Below, piece after piece: positions 52,555 through 61,981 of a DNA stretch of 64,000 bases. The DNA lies in the IMG/VR virus record IMGVR_UViG_3300018481_000001, positions 115,935 through 179,934 of that record; one strand, 5' to 3'. The stretch is from a virus. Below the pieces are notes generated by a model, which worked only from the letters and a program-made list of their open reading frames with translations, ran no database searches and was not told where the DNA came from. The number at the start of each line of letters is the position of its first letter. The stretch's first letter is position 1. The translations under genes and the position numbers were made by a program.

Positions 52555-52750
52555 TCGGCGTGCGCTGACCTATGGCGTCCAGCTGATTACGGAAAAACTA
52601 GCTGAGGTAGCTAGTATGTCGCCGTTTTCAGACATGGACGCTGACATGGAGCGCATTCCGAATCAGCAGGTGCCCAACGCCCTCGAAATGCCGTTTCATC
52701 GCTCGAATACTGCACGCGTTCGCCCGCCAAAAATCGTTACGACGCGTTAA
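52547..52750 (+). CDS. hypothetical protein (67 aa)
   Basis: Starts 8 bases before the end of the preceding gene. The product has one helix (A-L-T-Y-G-V-Q-L-I-T-E-K-L-A-E-V-A) and a polar, proline-containing tail. Unknown role in the head module. Confidence 0.55.
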   Translation: MLNRRALTYGVQLITEKLAEVASMSPFSDMDADMERIPNQQVPNALEMPFHRSNTARVRPPKIVTTR

Positions 52751-52764
52751 AGAAAGAAAGCCCC

Positions 52765-55700
52765 ATGGCGATTAAATCTGCTGTTATTTCGCCCGCCATT
52801 GCCGCGCAGCAAATGGGTGCGCAGCCGCAGGATGAAACTCATTTGTTCGAAGAAAAATTCGGACAAATGGCTTATCAAGCGTTCTCTTCTAAGTTTCCGG
52901 ATTTGGTACCGGACATCGTAACATTCAAAATTCTCGACACGCAGGTCGACGAGGGCGGGTGCTGCGGCGCATTTATTCTCGAGCAAGAGGGAGAATTTAT
53001 TTATATTCCTGTCGTGCTCGCAGAGAACGAACTCAAGCCTTTTGATTTGATGTATATAAAATCAAAAGATATTTTCTTGCCACTTACTAGCAAGTGGCTA
53101 GAAGAGGTTCAGAAAAATACCGTGGCTTCCCTGGGTACCGGCACCAAGTTACCCGACACAGTAGCCAAAGACGTAGATATTCGAAACGTCGTGGTGCCAC
53201 CTATGTCCGGCCGTGCCAGCTACGCCAGTTACGCAGCCGTTGAAGAAGCTCGCGCCACGGAACCACTAGGCCGGCGACTTCATAAAAATGCCGAACTAGG
53301 TAATTTCCCGGAAGCAGACGGCGCCGCTCAAACGGGTTTCGATCCGCAAATGTGGGCGGGTTTTGTACAGCAGTACCAAAGCACTCAAGGCGTTTCTCCA
53401 GGCCAAGCTTTGGATTCTGGTGTGATGGATATTGATTCCCTCAATAAACTATACAAATCCCACGCAAAAACTTGGTCTTCGCCGACACTGCCGACCCAAC
53501 AGGCACAAGCGCCCGCACCGCAGCAGGCGCAGCCTGGAATGCCGCCAAAAATGGCATCGGAAGTAACGACCATTGGCAAGCGCATCGACAAAGCCATTTC
53601 CAATGCCGTGCGCTCCGGTGCACTTGGCGCCGCGTCAGGCGGTGTTTGGAGCGCAGCTGACGGCGATTTTTCCGATATGCCCTCCGGCATGATGCGCGGA
53701 GCCATGGGCGGCGCTCTCATGGGGCCGCTTGGAAATTTGGCCGGCGAAGAAATCCACGCACGCTGGCCTACGAAAGCCCCCCTTTCTGAAGCACGTTCTT
53801 TGGGACGTGGCGCTGGCTCTGCACTCGGGGGTATTTTGGGTGCGGATTCTGAGCCGATGCAAGTACAAATTGTACCGCGTTACGGCGAAGACCCCGGTAT
53901 GTTTTCGCGTGCCGCGTCGCTCGTCATGCCCGCTGGATTGTCTATGGCGGGACTCTCCATGATGCGCACAGCAAGCGACTACCAGTCTGGTTTGCGCGAT
54001 ATGATTAAACACGCTTTGGCAGTTTCGTCGTATCAGCCTTTTTTGCCCCAGTTTCTCAATGACGCACCAAATGCCATTAAAAAAGCATTTGTACAAATTC
54101 TAGATAAACACCCGCCGCTTCTCAAAAAAGCAGCGGACTTGTATGGCGAAGAAACGCTCGTTGCGTGTTTGCAGCCTCACGCAGAAAAAACTGCGGGCTC
54201 TATGGAAATCAAGCGCCGCTTGAATGTCGCAGACCGCGACACAAAGCCCGGCGAGTATCGAGATTATTTTGGAGAGGGCGCTCCCTTTGCCTACCAAAAT
54301 GTACTCAAGCGTGGATATTACTACGAAGACCAGCGTCCCAACCTCAAAATGGCGATGCAGGTTCAGGGGTACCATGATTTCCAAAACACGCTGCAGTCGG
54401 GTTTCTATCGGCTATTTACAGCAGAGAGTACGCCCGAGCCCGCGCTAGTAATTGTTGAGCCTCTCGACTTGTTCGGAACCGACCGTGCAACATTTCCGCA
54501 CGATTATGAATCCCGTGTAAAACCCGTACGCCTTCGTATTCCAAAGACCGATTGGAATGTGGAGCCCTACGCACTAACACGCAGCGATTTCGAAGATACC
54601 AAGGGACCGTCGGCACAGCAACGTGGCCACACTTTTCGTCGCCTCGCCATTCTGGACGACCGTCGTTACGTGGTAACAACCAACTTGTACGGCGAACAAG
54701 TTGCTCAAGGTTTTATTCGCGGCTCGAGTCTGGCCAACACACTCGACGATGCAAAAGGAAAACCGCGTCAAGGCAAAGGCGTTTGGGTCGGACAAATTCG
54801 TGGTGGTTGGGCAGCCACCATGCCTGTCGAAGTCCGTAGCGTTAGCGAGGGGTCTAACGGAATTGTTCGTGGCAAAATGACTGACGAAGCAGGATTTGCC
54901 GACAAGCCGTTTATTATCGATTACAGCTCAACACGTAATCGTATTATGCGTCCTGTTGATGGTCCCGTCATTATTCCGAGCAATTGGCGCTGGGTTCCCC
55001 TTTCTACAAAAATGGATGTGGACGATTTTATTTCGGATCCCGGTGCGCTGCAGGAAGCCGCAAATCAACAATTTGCCAAAGACCCGAGCATCAAAGTAGC
55101 CACCATCCGTAAAGACCCCAGTGGCCTATTTACGCTTGGTCAAGAATCTCGCGCTCACGCACGCAGCGACGCTTTGCAGAAGCTGGCCCTGGCACACGAC
55201 ATCCATGCGAGCGCTGCGGAGTCCATGCTTAAAATCGCTGACGTCTACGGGGTCTGCCGCGCCTACGTAATGACGCCCGCGCAGGCACAGCGTGCGCAGC
55301 TGCGAATGAAAATTGCCCAGGGGGCTCTGCCTCCTCAGGTGCCCCAAGGCATGCCGCCCGCTATGGCCGCCCCTGCCCCTGCACCCATGCCTGCGCCTAT
55401 CGAAGCTGCGCCGCCGGCCCCGCCACCACCTTCTCCGGTGGACCAGGCCTTTAGCGAGTCTATCCAAGGTCTATCTCAGCAAATGTCCGAGCTCCAAGCG
55501 CAGCTCAGTGTGCTGCAGTCTGTGCAGCAGCGCGCAATGGAAATTGAGTCGGGCCAAGGTGCTCCTCCAGGTGCAGGTGCAGTCCCTGGTGCCGCTCCGG
55601 CAATGCCACCTCAGGGTGCCCCGCCCGATCCCGGAATGCAGGCAACGGACCCGGCCATGCAGGGTGCAGGCGCTCCTGCCGGCGCCGGAATGGCTCCCGT

Positions 55701-56139
55701 GGACCCCAATGCTGCGATGGGCATGCAAGACCCCAACGCAGCACCGCCCGACATTCAGCTGCCAATTATGCGCACCGAAGAACCTTCTTCGGAGGAAATC
55801 GCGCAACAAATCAACCCTGATTTCCTGGCATCTGCAGGACAGCTGCACGAAACGGGCGCGTTCGACGCCGCCACGATCGCCTCCTTGGCGCAGTCCAACA
55901 GCCGCAGTTTCAAAAGTCTCACGGGTCAATACGCAGCCAATTTGGAAAACAGCGTCGATGACCTGGGACGCACTCTACTCACGCTCTACATGCAAGAAAG
56001 CAAACTCAAGACGCAATTGGGCGATGAAACGTACTTGGATCTTGAAACCCAACTGCGGGACACCTTTCATGGTTTGGGGCGCTTAGTATTGGCAATGACC
56101 CATAATTCGGCCATGCTCGAAGTTGATGCGACGTCCTGA
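52765..56139 (+). CDS. large virion-module protein (1124 aa)
   Basis: The start has AGAAAG 9 bases upstream. After an N-terminal strand-rich domain, residues about 275-330 are a Gly-, Met- and Ala-rich segment (G-M-M-R-G-A-M-G-G-A-L-M-G-P-L) that could insert in membrane or pack tightly. The middle is a large beta-rich region. From about 850 to 1000 there is a linker of Pro, Ala, Met, Gly and Gln, with a coiled coil within it (M-S-E-L-Q-A-Q-L-S-V-L-Q-S-V). Many K-x-A motifs occur (L-H-K-N-A, M-I-K-H-A, A-E-K-T-A, L-Q-K-L-A, M-L-K-I-A). It may be an internal head or ejected protein; no family is recognised. Confidence 0.55.
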   Translation: MAIKSAVISPAIAAQQMGAQPQDETHLFEEKFGQMAYQAFSSKFPDLVPDIVTFKILDTQVDEGGCCGAFILEQEGEFIYIPVVLAENELKPFDLMYIKSKDIFLPLTSKWLEEVQKNTVASLGTGTKLPDTVAKDVDIRNVVVPPMSGRASYASYAAVEEARATEPLGRRLHKNAELGNFPEADGAAQTGFDPQMWAGFVQQYQSTQGVSPGQALDSGVMDIDSLNKLYKSHAKTWSSPTLPTQQAQAPAPQQAQPGMPPKMASEVTTIGKRIDKAISNAVRSGALGAASGGVWSAADGDFSDMPSGMMRGAMGGALMGPLGNLAGEEIHARWPTKAPLSEARSLGRGAGSALGGILGADSEPMQVQIVPRYGEDPGMFSRAASLVMPAGLSMAGLSMMRTASDYQSGLRDMIKHALAVSSYQPFLPQFLNDAPNAIKKAFVQILDKHPPLLKKAADLYGEETLVACLQPHAEKTAGSMEIKRRLNVADRDTKPGEYRDYFGEGAPFAYQNVLKRGYYYEDQRPNLKMAMQVQGYHDFQNTLQSGFYRLFTAESTPEPALVIVEPLDLFGTDRATFPHDYESRVKPVRLRIPKTDWNVEPYALTRSDFEDTKGPSAQQRGHTFRRLAILDDRRYVVTTNLYGEQVAQGFIRGSSLANTLDDAKGKPRQGKGVWVGQIRGGWAATMPVEVRSVSEGSNGIVRGKMTDEAGFADKPFIIDYSSTRNRIMRPVDGPVIIPSNWRWVPLSTKMDVDDFISDPGALQEAANQQFAKDPSIKVATIRKDPSGLFTLGQESRAHARSDALQKLALAHDIHASAAESMLKIADVYGVCRAYVMTPAQAQRAQLRMKIAQGALPPQVPQGMPPAMAAPAPAPMPAPIEAAPPAPPPPSPVDQAFSESIQGLSQQMSELQAQLSVLQSVQQRAMEIESGQGAPPGAGAVPGAAPAMPPQGAPPDPGMQATDPAMQGAGAPAGAGMAPVDPNAAMGMQDPNAAPPDIQLPIMRTEEPSSEEIAQQINPDFLASAGQLHETGAFDAATIASLAQSNSRSFKSLTGQYAANLENSVDDLGRTLLTLYMQESKLKTQLGDETYLDLETQLRDTFHGLGRLVLAMTHNSAMLEVDATS

Positions 56140-56863
56140 GCCAAACCCACGCCATTGCTATGAAGCTCTGCAAGCGCGTACGCGAGTTCCAGAGACCGAA
56201 CAAGAGCGTTCGCTGTACGTCCTGTTGCACGGTGCCAAAGCGCTCAACCAAGTAGTTCCGCATCGTCCGTGGTCATCGACTAGCATTATCGAGCCGAGCG
56301 TTGAGTATCCATTTATGGTTTACACAGCGCAGTCGGTTCGTGTGGTTTTGGAAGCATTCTTGCTCGCTTCTAAAGATAATTTCGCTATTTCTGAAGCACT
56401 TGAAATGGCTGCAGACGAAGTAGATAATTACCGCACACTATTTTTCGATACACGCGTATTCCGGACACAACTCGAACGCATTGTGTTCATGAGCGGTATT
56501 CCTGACGATCACCCGCACAAAAAATTGTACGATATTGCTTTGCGGCAGGGCCTCGGCGCACTGCAATGGCATTATTGTCAAAAAAAGGGCGCAGTCGAAC
56601 CGGAAGATGTTCTCAAGACCATCATGACCGATTCATATTTTCGGTCTCTCGAGCATCGCGGATTGAACGCTACGAGCAAACAAGCACGCGAAGCGGCCAA
56701 GTACGCCAAGATCTCCATCGAGTGCGCACGGACGCTCTTTGCCAAGAGCGAAGCGTTGGATGCCAATACCGAGCAGCTTCGTCTGAAGTTCGAAGAAGTT
56801 CGTAAAAATCGAACGATTAACGACCTGCACAACGAAGTAGGCACTGAAAGAATCATACACTAA
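56126..56863 (+). CDS. hypothetical protein (245 aa)
   Basis: The ATG at 56126 lies inside the end of the preceding gene (14-base overlap). A helical protein with a conserved-looking R-P-W-S-S-T-S-I-I-E-P-S-V-E-Y-P and a long helix at the C-terminus (A-N-T-E-Q-L-R-L-K-F-E-E-V-R). It has no K-x-A motif cluster. Probably a virion or assembly protein by position. Confidence 0.55.
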   Translation: MRRPEPNPRHCYEALQARTRVPETEQERSLYVLLHGAKALNQVVPHRPWSSTSIIEPSVEYPFMVYTAQSVRVVLEAFLLASKDNFAISEALEMAADEVDNYRTLFFDTRVFRTQLERIVFMSGIPDDHPHKKLYDIALRQGLGALQWHYCQKKGAVEPEDVLKTIMTDSYFRSLEHRGLNATSKQAREAAKYAKISIECARTLFAKSEALDANTEQLRLKFEEVRKNRTINDLHNEVGTERIIH

Positions 56864-56887
56864 AGCCACACGCCTTTAGGGGGACGC

Positions 56888-57664
56888 ATGGGCTACGTCA
56901 CAGAAAACGACTACAAAAAACTGGCAGACGCGGTCGCTGACGATCTCGTGCTCAACAAAATTCCCCTCAACGACAGCATCAAAAAACTCGCCAGCGTTCA
57001 AGGCCTCAACCAAGAACAGGTGCGCCGGCTGTGCGAGGCGACCAACAATGTTACATTTAATAAACTGTTTTCAGCGCGGGACAAGACGGCTGCCGACCGT
57101 GTGATTGAATTTGATGTTGCGGATCCCAGCGTAATTTTGGGTTCTGCCATTAAAGAGGCCGCCGTAAATTACGACGAACAACTGTCTTCTGACACAATCC
57201 TATTGTCAGAGTTTCGCTCTCTACGACCTGAAGAAAAGACCGCCGCTGCTCCTGCTGCAGACCTCGCCGACCCCCCAACGCGACCTGAGTATGATCGCCG
57301 CACGCTTCGAAAAACACGTGACCATCTGCATTATGAAAAACTCGCAGCAGAAATGTGTTACGCCGATGCGCTCGAAAGCGTGCGCGGACAATTTCGCCGA
57401 CTCTATGCCGATACAACCTTTACGGCTTTTGAAAAACAGGCGATCGCACTGTACGCAGACCGCGCAGTCCAGCCTCTGACCGATTTGCGGAAAACCCTGC
57501 GCATGCCCGCCGTGAATTACAACATTCCTGCGCTGCAGAAGACGGCGGGTTATGTTGATGATTCTTCGTTTATTTTTACACTGTTTAAAACAGCACTCGC
57601 GCATTCCGATAAAATTGCATCGATCAACCTAGGCCTCGCCGAGCTCAATAAGCGCGTCGGCTGA
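56888..57664 (+). CDS. K-x-A-rich head-module protein (258 aa)
   Basis: GGGGGA precedes the ATG at a good distance. The product is helical and carries seven K-x-A motifs (I-K-K-L-A, R-D-K-T-A, A-I-K-E-A, Y-E-K-L-A, F-E-K-Q-A, L-Q-K-T-A, L-F-K-T-A), the densest set among the proteins here. No known domain. A structural or scaffold role is likely by location. Confidence 0.6.
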   Translation: MGYVTENDYKKLADAVADDLVLNKIPLNDSIKKLASVQGLNQEQVRRLCEATNNVTFNKLFSARDKTAADRVIEFDVADPSVILGSAIKEAAVNYDEQLSSDTILLSEFRSLRPEEKTAAAPAADLADPPTRPEYDRRTLRKTRDHLHYEKLAAEMCYADALESVRGQFRRLYADTTFTAFEKQAIALYADRAVQPLTDLRKTLRMPAVNYNIPALQKTAGYVDDSSFIFTLFKTALAHSDKIASINLGLAELNKRVG

Positions 57665-57674
57665 GAAATGCGAT

Positions 57675-58004
57675 ATGCAAGTATTCGGTCCAAAACCTTG
57701 GGGTGCCGCGATCGATCACCCTGAAATGATGACACCAACGCCTGTTGGTAATGCCTGTATTTGGTGCGAAGAGCTTATCGCAGACAATGATTCGGGCCTC
57801 GTGACGCCGTACATATACGATGCAACGCATGTATCCATCTGCATATGGCATCGCGAATGCTATATGCGAGATATTCTTGGTTCTATAGGGCATCAGCGTG
57901 GGACTTGTTCGTGTCGCGGTGGGGATGAGGATGACCCACCCGAAATGTCCAAACGAGAAGCAGCGCGCGCTGCATGGGCATTTGCACTTAAACAAAATGT
58001 CTAG
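57675..58004 (+). CDS. small Cys/His-rich protein, possible zinc finger (109 aa)
   Basis: Contains C-I-W-C-E near residue 28, then H-V-S-I-C-I-W-H-R-E-C-Y near 52-63 and T-C-S-C near 77. This spacing of Cys and His is that of a treble-clef or RING-like zinc fold. It is unusual among the surrounding virion genes. A regulator or DNA-binding role is possible. The next small gene starts within its last codons. Confidence 0.6.
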   Translation: MQVFGPKPWGAAIDHPEMMTPTPVGNACIWCEELIADNDSGLVTPYIYDATHVSICIWHRECYMRDILGSIGHQRGTCSCRGGDEDDPPEMSKREAARAAWAFALKQNV

Positions 58005-58158
58005 TTCTTTTGAAGAACGCATCGTGCGCGCTGCCTTAGAACTGGAATGCGCCTATGGTCAAAATGATATGACCGCGATGGTTTCAGCTGTTGTAGATAT
58101 CATTTCAGCGGCTAAAGACTTGCGTGAATGTCGCCAGCCGCAACAGGAGTCCCAGTGA
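57997..58158 (+). CDS. small helical protein (53 aa)
   Basis: ATG 57997 overlaps the preceding stop by 8 bases. The 53-residue product is a helical hairpin (E-E-R-I-V-R-A-A-L-E-L-E and M-V-S-A-V-V-D-I-I-S-A-A). Earlier Met codons exist in the frame but would overlap the preceding gene by more than 100 bases. Confidence 0.5.
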   Translation: MSSSFEERIVRAALELECAYGQNDMTAMVSAVVDIISAAKDLRECRQPQQESQ

Positions 58159-58733
58159 CCGATTTTAAAAAGACGGTTGAAAAGATTGCCGCGTCTCCTT
58201 GGAAACGGGGGATTTTTTCGATTCTGCCGCAGCTGCTTTATAAAGAGGCAGGTTTCGGTTCCACGGCTGAACGTATTTTTGGTGAGGGTGGCGCACAATC
58301 AGTTGCCAAAAATGTTGCTTCTGGGGCCGCCACAGCAGGCGTATTGGCACTTGGTGGTTATGGCGGTGCGCGTCTTCTCGGTGATTCCGATGCGCAGTCT
58401 GATCGTATAAAGGGCCGCCAGTCGACATTGGGAAAACTTGAAGGGGAGCGTAAATGGCGTGACGCTGCCCTGTCGAAACTCCAGCCCATGCATGAATCAA
58501 CCTTTTCAGGTCTTCAAGCCGACCCCATTTTGAGCAAGGCGGACCCCGCGCTTATCAATTCGTCCTACGAGACGATGAAACGCTTTGCGCCTAATCTCGC
58601 CGCCGACCCCAACGCCACGCGCGCGTTTCTGCAGGAGTCAGCCGTGTATGGAAAGGGACCGAGCTACGCCACACTCAAGACGCTCGCGGACGCCGAGCGC
58701 GCGGTTCAACAAACCCAAGGCTATGGAGCTTAA
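58155..58733 (+). CDS. conserved-type phage protein with membrane-like segment (192 aa)
   Basis: I choose GTG 58155, preceded by AGGAG at 6 bases and overlapping the previous stop; an ATG at 58128 is in frame. Residues about 55-80 are a Gly- and Ala-rich hydrophobic segment that could span a membrane or form a glycine zipper. The C-terminal half has D-P-I-L-S-K-A-D-P-A-L-I-N-S-S-Y-E-T-M-K-R-F-A-P and G-P-S-Y-A-T-L-K, a pattern I have seen in other large-phage proteins. K-x-A motifs (V-E-K-I-A, L-Y-K-E-A) are present. Role unknown. Confidence 0.6.
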   Translation: MTDFKKTVEKIAASPWKRGIFSILPQLLYKEAGFGSTAERIFGEGGAQSVAKNVASGAATAGVLALGGYGGARLLGDSDAQSDRIKGRQSTLGKLEGERKWRDAALSKLQPMHESTFSGLQADPILSKADPALINSSYETMKRFAPNLAADPNATRAFLQESAVYGKGPSYATLKTLADAERAVQQTQGYGA

Positions 58734-58735
58734 CC

Positions 58736-58963
58736 ATGGATGAAAATTCTCTTCGCAAAATCGCTCAAAATGTGATTATCCAAGACACGTTGCAGCGCGT
58801 ACGCGAGGTGGGCTTGCACAAGGTTGCCGCCAAGCTCGAAGGGTTACCTGAAATTAACCTCAAGACAGCAGCCACACACCTCGGCACTGCACTATTGCAT
58901 CACCACGCTAAGTTTCAAAAAATTAACAGCGGCCTCGATGCACTACAATTTTTAGAGGATTGA
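58736..58963 (+). CDS. small K-x-A protein (75 aa)
   Basis: A helical 75-residue product with three K-x-A motifs (L-R-K-I-A, L-H-K-V-A, N-L-K-T-A). Two bases separate it from the preceding gene and it ends just at the protease start region. Function unknown. Confidence 0.6.
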   Translation: MDENSLRKIAQNVIIQDTLQRVREVGLHKVAAKLEGLPEINLKTAATHLGTALLHHHAKFQKINSGLDALQFLED

Positions 58964-58965
58964 AA

Positions 58966-60804
58966 TTGCCTACGAAGATTATCACCCTCGACGACCACTT
59001 TGCGACGGGAGAGCCCACCGTACAGCTCGTCTCGACGTGGGGCCGTAACGGTCGTGTTCTGCGTGAAGCTACGAGCCTTCACAAAGTTGCGAGCACTGCC
59101 AGCCCTGCCTTGGATTATATCAAAAATATCCAACCTGAGCCCGGCAAGAGCATTGTGCTTGTTGTAGGTCTCGGTGGTTCTGAGCATTACGGCTGCAATC
59201 GCAATGGTGATAGTTTTCCTGAATTTCCCGTGCGTGGTAAAATTGCTTCAGACGAAGTTCTGACCAAGCACTATCAAACATATGACAAAGCAAATGTTTT
59301 TGAGCACCACGTAAATTCTGACCCTGCCAAAGCTATTGGACGCGTAAAAAAAGCCTTCTGGAATCCAACCATGCATCGTGTAGAGCTGGTTGAAGATTTC
59401 ATTCACGCCAAGGCACCCCATTTGCTCGAGAAGATTGCGGCGGGTGAATACCCGAGTAAGAGCATGGGATGCAGAATAAAGCACGACGTTTGTACAAACT
59501 GCGGAAATAAAGCACGTACACGCGCCGAATATTGTGATCATTTGAAATATGCCATGAGTCGCATCGACCCTGGCACCGGACTACAAAATGCAGCGCTCAA
59601 CCCGAGTCCTGTGTTTTTTGACTCTTCCTGGGTTTTGCGCCCGGCTGACCGCACGGGTTACATGCTCAAAAAGGTCGCGCACGAAAACCCGTACGACGTA
59701 CGTTTGGGCAGCTATGCGCTAGGTGAAGAAGTTACCGCACTCCACCAAAAGGCTGCGGAAATTGGTAAGGGAGCCGATATTGAAAAGCTCTTGCGCGGCG
59801 AACCTGTCGCATCTGTTTCCGCACTTGATAAAGGTGACGCCTCATTAATTAATAAATACGTTACGGAATGTGCACAAGAATCAAAGCCATCGCCGCACAA
59901 TGACCGCGCTGTGACGCTGATGATTTCTTACAAACCTTCCGAAGCCGTCGATACCGCAGCATCGTCCGGTTTGCCTCTTGGTATTCGAGAAATAATTTCT
60001 TATTTTATGCAAAAACTTGCACCAGAACTAGGAGGTGCTCCTGTTTCAGATGACTTGCTAAAATCAGCAAGTGATCACTTGGGCCTTGTCTATTCTCTCT
60101 ATGCAAAATACCCACGATTTTACTCAGAAGTTATAAAAGAAGCAGGGCTCGATAAAACGTTAAGTATCAATCAACAGTTACTCGAGAAACTAGCCACAAC
60201 ACCTACCACCGACTATCTCTCGAGACAGCTGCTTCCCGAAGGCGTACAAAACCAGCGCCCTCTCACGGATATGGTGACGTGGACCGACCCAAACAACGGT
60301 CAACGCTATCAAACCAATTACGGCAACGTTCAAAAGACTCATGACGCACTCATTGCCCAGGGGCTGCAACAAAAAGCCATCACAAGCGGGAGCTTGTTAG
60401 GTGGGGGCGCTTTGTTAGGCGGCGCTGCCTACGGCATGCGACATTTCCCCGGTGCAAAACCGGGTCGCGTTGCAGCAGGGCTCGTTGGCACAGGCCTGGG
60501 TTTGATGGGTGCAAAAAAGCTGACAGATCCGACCCCTATTGCCGGACCCAAAATCGTTACTGACCAAGGTGAGACCATCTCCGGCTGGACTGAGATGACA
60601 CCTACACAAAAATTTGGCTTTGACTACGTCATTGCCCGCGCAAGCGAAGCGCCCCGAAAATTAAACCCTCAAGCTACTGAGGCTTTTTTCAAGCAGACCA
60701 AGCAGGCCGAAATACACGACGAGCTGAGTCCATACCTTGGACCTTCTTTAGAGTTTGATCGTACTGCGGCACTACTTGGTAAATTAATTTGTGCTAAGTC
60801 ATGA
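58966..60804 (+). CDS. prohead protease (with Cys cluster and long C-terminal extension)
   Basis: A protein of 612 residues counted from TTG 58966 (AGAGG 8 bases upstream; TTG 58960 is the alternative). The N-terminal domain looks like an HK97/U35-type prohead serine protease: H-H-V-N-S-D-P-A-K-A-I-G-R-V (His near 114) and P-S-K-S-M-G-C-R (Ser near 166). Just after the Ser are C-T-N-C-G and Y-C-D-H, which may bind zinc. The C-terminal 380 residues are unlike simple proteases and include a Gly-rich, membrane-like segment near 475-520 and several K-x-A motifs. It would cleave scaffold and other head proteins during maturation. It lies four genes upstream of the decoration-like and capsid genes. 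Confidence 0.72.
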   Translation: MPTKIITLDDHFATGEPTVQLVSTWGRNGRVLREATSLHKVASTASPALDYIKNIQPEPGKSIVLVVGLGGSEHYGCNRNGDSFPEFPVRGKIASDEVLTKHYQTYDKANVFEHHVNSDPAKAIGRVKKAFWNPTMHRVELVEDFIHAKAPHLLEKIAAGEYPSKSMGCRIKHDVCTNCGNKARTRAEYCDHLKYAMSRIDPGTGLQNAALNPSPVFFDSSWVLRPADRTGYMLKKVAHENPYDVRLGSYALGEEVTALHQKAAEIGKGADIEKLLRGEPVASVSALDKGDASLINKYVTECAQESKPSPHNDRAVTLMISYKPSEAVDTAASSGLPLGIREIISYFMQKLAPELGGAPVSDDLLKSASDHLGLVYSLYAKYPRFYSEVIKEAGLDKTLSINQQLLEKLATTPTTDYLSRQLLPEGVQNQRPLTDMVTWTDPNNGQRYQTNYGNVQKTHDALIAQGLQQKAITSGSLLGGGALLGGAAYGMRHFPGAKPGRVAAGLVGTGLGLMGAKKLTDPTPIAGPKIVTDQGETISGWTEMTPTQKFGFDYVIARASEAPRKLNPQATEAFFKQTKQAEIHDELSPYLGPSLEFDRTAALLGKLICAKS

Positions 60805-60825
60805 CGCTTGTTTCAAAAACAGGCG
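60805..60825 (+). terminator. hairpin after the protease gene, possible terminator or processing site
   Basis: CGCTTGTTT (60805-60813) pairs with AAACAGGCG (60817-60825) over 9 bases with one G-T pair and a 3-base loop. It begins directly after the stop codon. It is not followed by a T run, so it may be an mRNA processing or stability element rather than an intrinsic terminator. Confidence 0.4.
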
Positions 60826-60863
60826 CCACCTAAGATTCACCGTCAACGCCCGCGAGGAACGCC

Positions 60864-61454
60864 ATGGCTGAGAGTGCTTTTCAACGTATTTTGTCTAATC
60901 TTGATGCCGCAGACGCGGGTGTAACAGAAAAGACCGCGTCGGATGCGGCGCCACCTGCAGGTCCCGATGCCGCCCAACGCATGTTGAGCACGGTCCGTTC
61001 GGTGTCCAGCGCACTCAAGACCGGCACGAAGACCGCTGCCCCGGCCGCTGCCACAACACCCTTGGCGCCTGAGCTTCGACGCATGGCCAAAGAAGCCAAG
61101 GACGCCGAAGCCGAGCTGATGGAAAAGCAGGCGCATACGATGGGCTCTGCCATCTGCGATGGTTTCATGGAGCGCTTTGCGCAATACGACGCAGCACTCG
61201 GTGCTCTTGGTGTAAAGACCGCACAGAGTATTCCCGGTATTCCCGGTGTTACCGTCGACTCTACGGAGCTCGAAAAAGCTGCGCAGTACGGCTACAGCAA
61301 AGCCGTCGAAGACATGGAGAAGAATGCCGCTACTGAATATGAGCGCGGCTACGATGAGACGCTCGAAGCCGTTTATAAAACGGCGAGTGATATTCATTAT
61401 GTCGGACAGCAAGCGGCGCATGAATTGATTCAGCAGGCCCGTAAAACACCATGA
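60864..61454 (+). CDS. K-x-A-rich head-module protein, possible scaffold (196 aa)
   Basis: GAGGA lies 5 bases before the ATG. The product is Ala-rich and helical with seven K-x-A motifs (T-E-K-T-A, M-A-K-E-A, M-E-K-Q-A, G-V-K-T-A, L-E-K-A-A, M-E-K-N-A, V-Y-K-T-A). Size, composition and position between protease and capsid fit a scaffold or assembly protein. The stop overlaps the next ATG (ATGA). Confidence 0.55.
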   Translation: MAESAFQRILSNLDAADAGVTEKTASDAAPPAGPDAAQRMLSTVRSVSSALKTGTKTAAPAAATTPLAPELRRMAKEAKDAEAELMEKQAHTMGSAICDGFMERFAQYDAALGALGVKTAQSIPGIPGVTVDSTELEKAAQYGYSKAVEDMEKNAATEYERGYDETLEAVYKTASDIHYVGQQAAHELIQQARKTP

Positions 61455-61981
61455 GTCGGTTTACGAACATTGCGGCGCTCGCAGACGACGTACTCGCTAC
61501 GGTCGTCAACGAAGCGCGCATGAAAACCGCTAACGCAACAGTCGCGACGGCGCCCAAATACATTGTTCCGACAGCACAAGAACTACGCAAACTTGCAGCG
61601 GACCTTCGTGCACACCCGGACGACAGTGATGAAGCTACGCCCGAGGACCTCGCAGCGCTGCAAAATGATCCTGAAGTTGCTGACCTCTTGACGCTACTCG
61701 AGCAACACCCAGAAATGCTCGAACAGCTCATGCAACCAAATAATCTCGATGCCCCCGGCGTCGAAGAAGATGAACCCGAGCCAGCCCTGCCTGCGGTTAT
61801 GGCAGAAGGTGACCCTTCAACACCCCCGGTAAAAGCTGCCCACGCCAGCGCTGATTTGCGAAAACTTGCCCAAGTTTTGCGAAAAAGTGCAGACGTCAAT
61901 CTCCCACGCCGACGCGTACAGGCGGCTGCGATGCTGCACGCTGCTACCGGAATTCAGCACCTGCTAGGAGTCACAAAGTGA
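61451..61981 (+). CDS. K-x-A-rich head-module protein (176 aa)
   Basis: Four K-x-A motifs (R-M-K-T-A, two L-R-K-L-A and L-R-K-S-A) lie in helices around a central acidic, Pro-rich segment (E-E-D-E-P-E-P-A-L). Overlaps its neighbours by 4 bases on both sides. Possible scaffold component; no family recognised. Confidence 0.55.
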   Translation: MSRFTNIAALADDVLATVVNEARMKTANATVATAPKYIVPTAQELRKLAADLRAHPDDSDEATPEDLAALQNDPEVADLLTLLEQHPEMLEQLMQPNNLDAPGVEEDEPEPALPAVMAEGDPSTPPVKAAHASADLRKLAQVLRKSADVNLPRRRVQAAAMLHAATGIQHLLGVTK

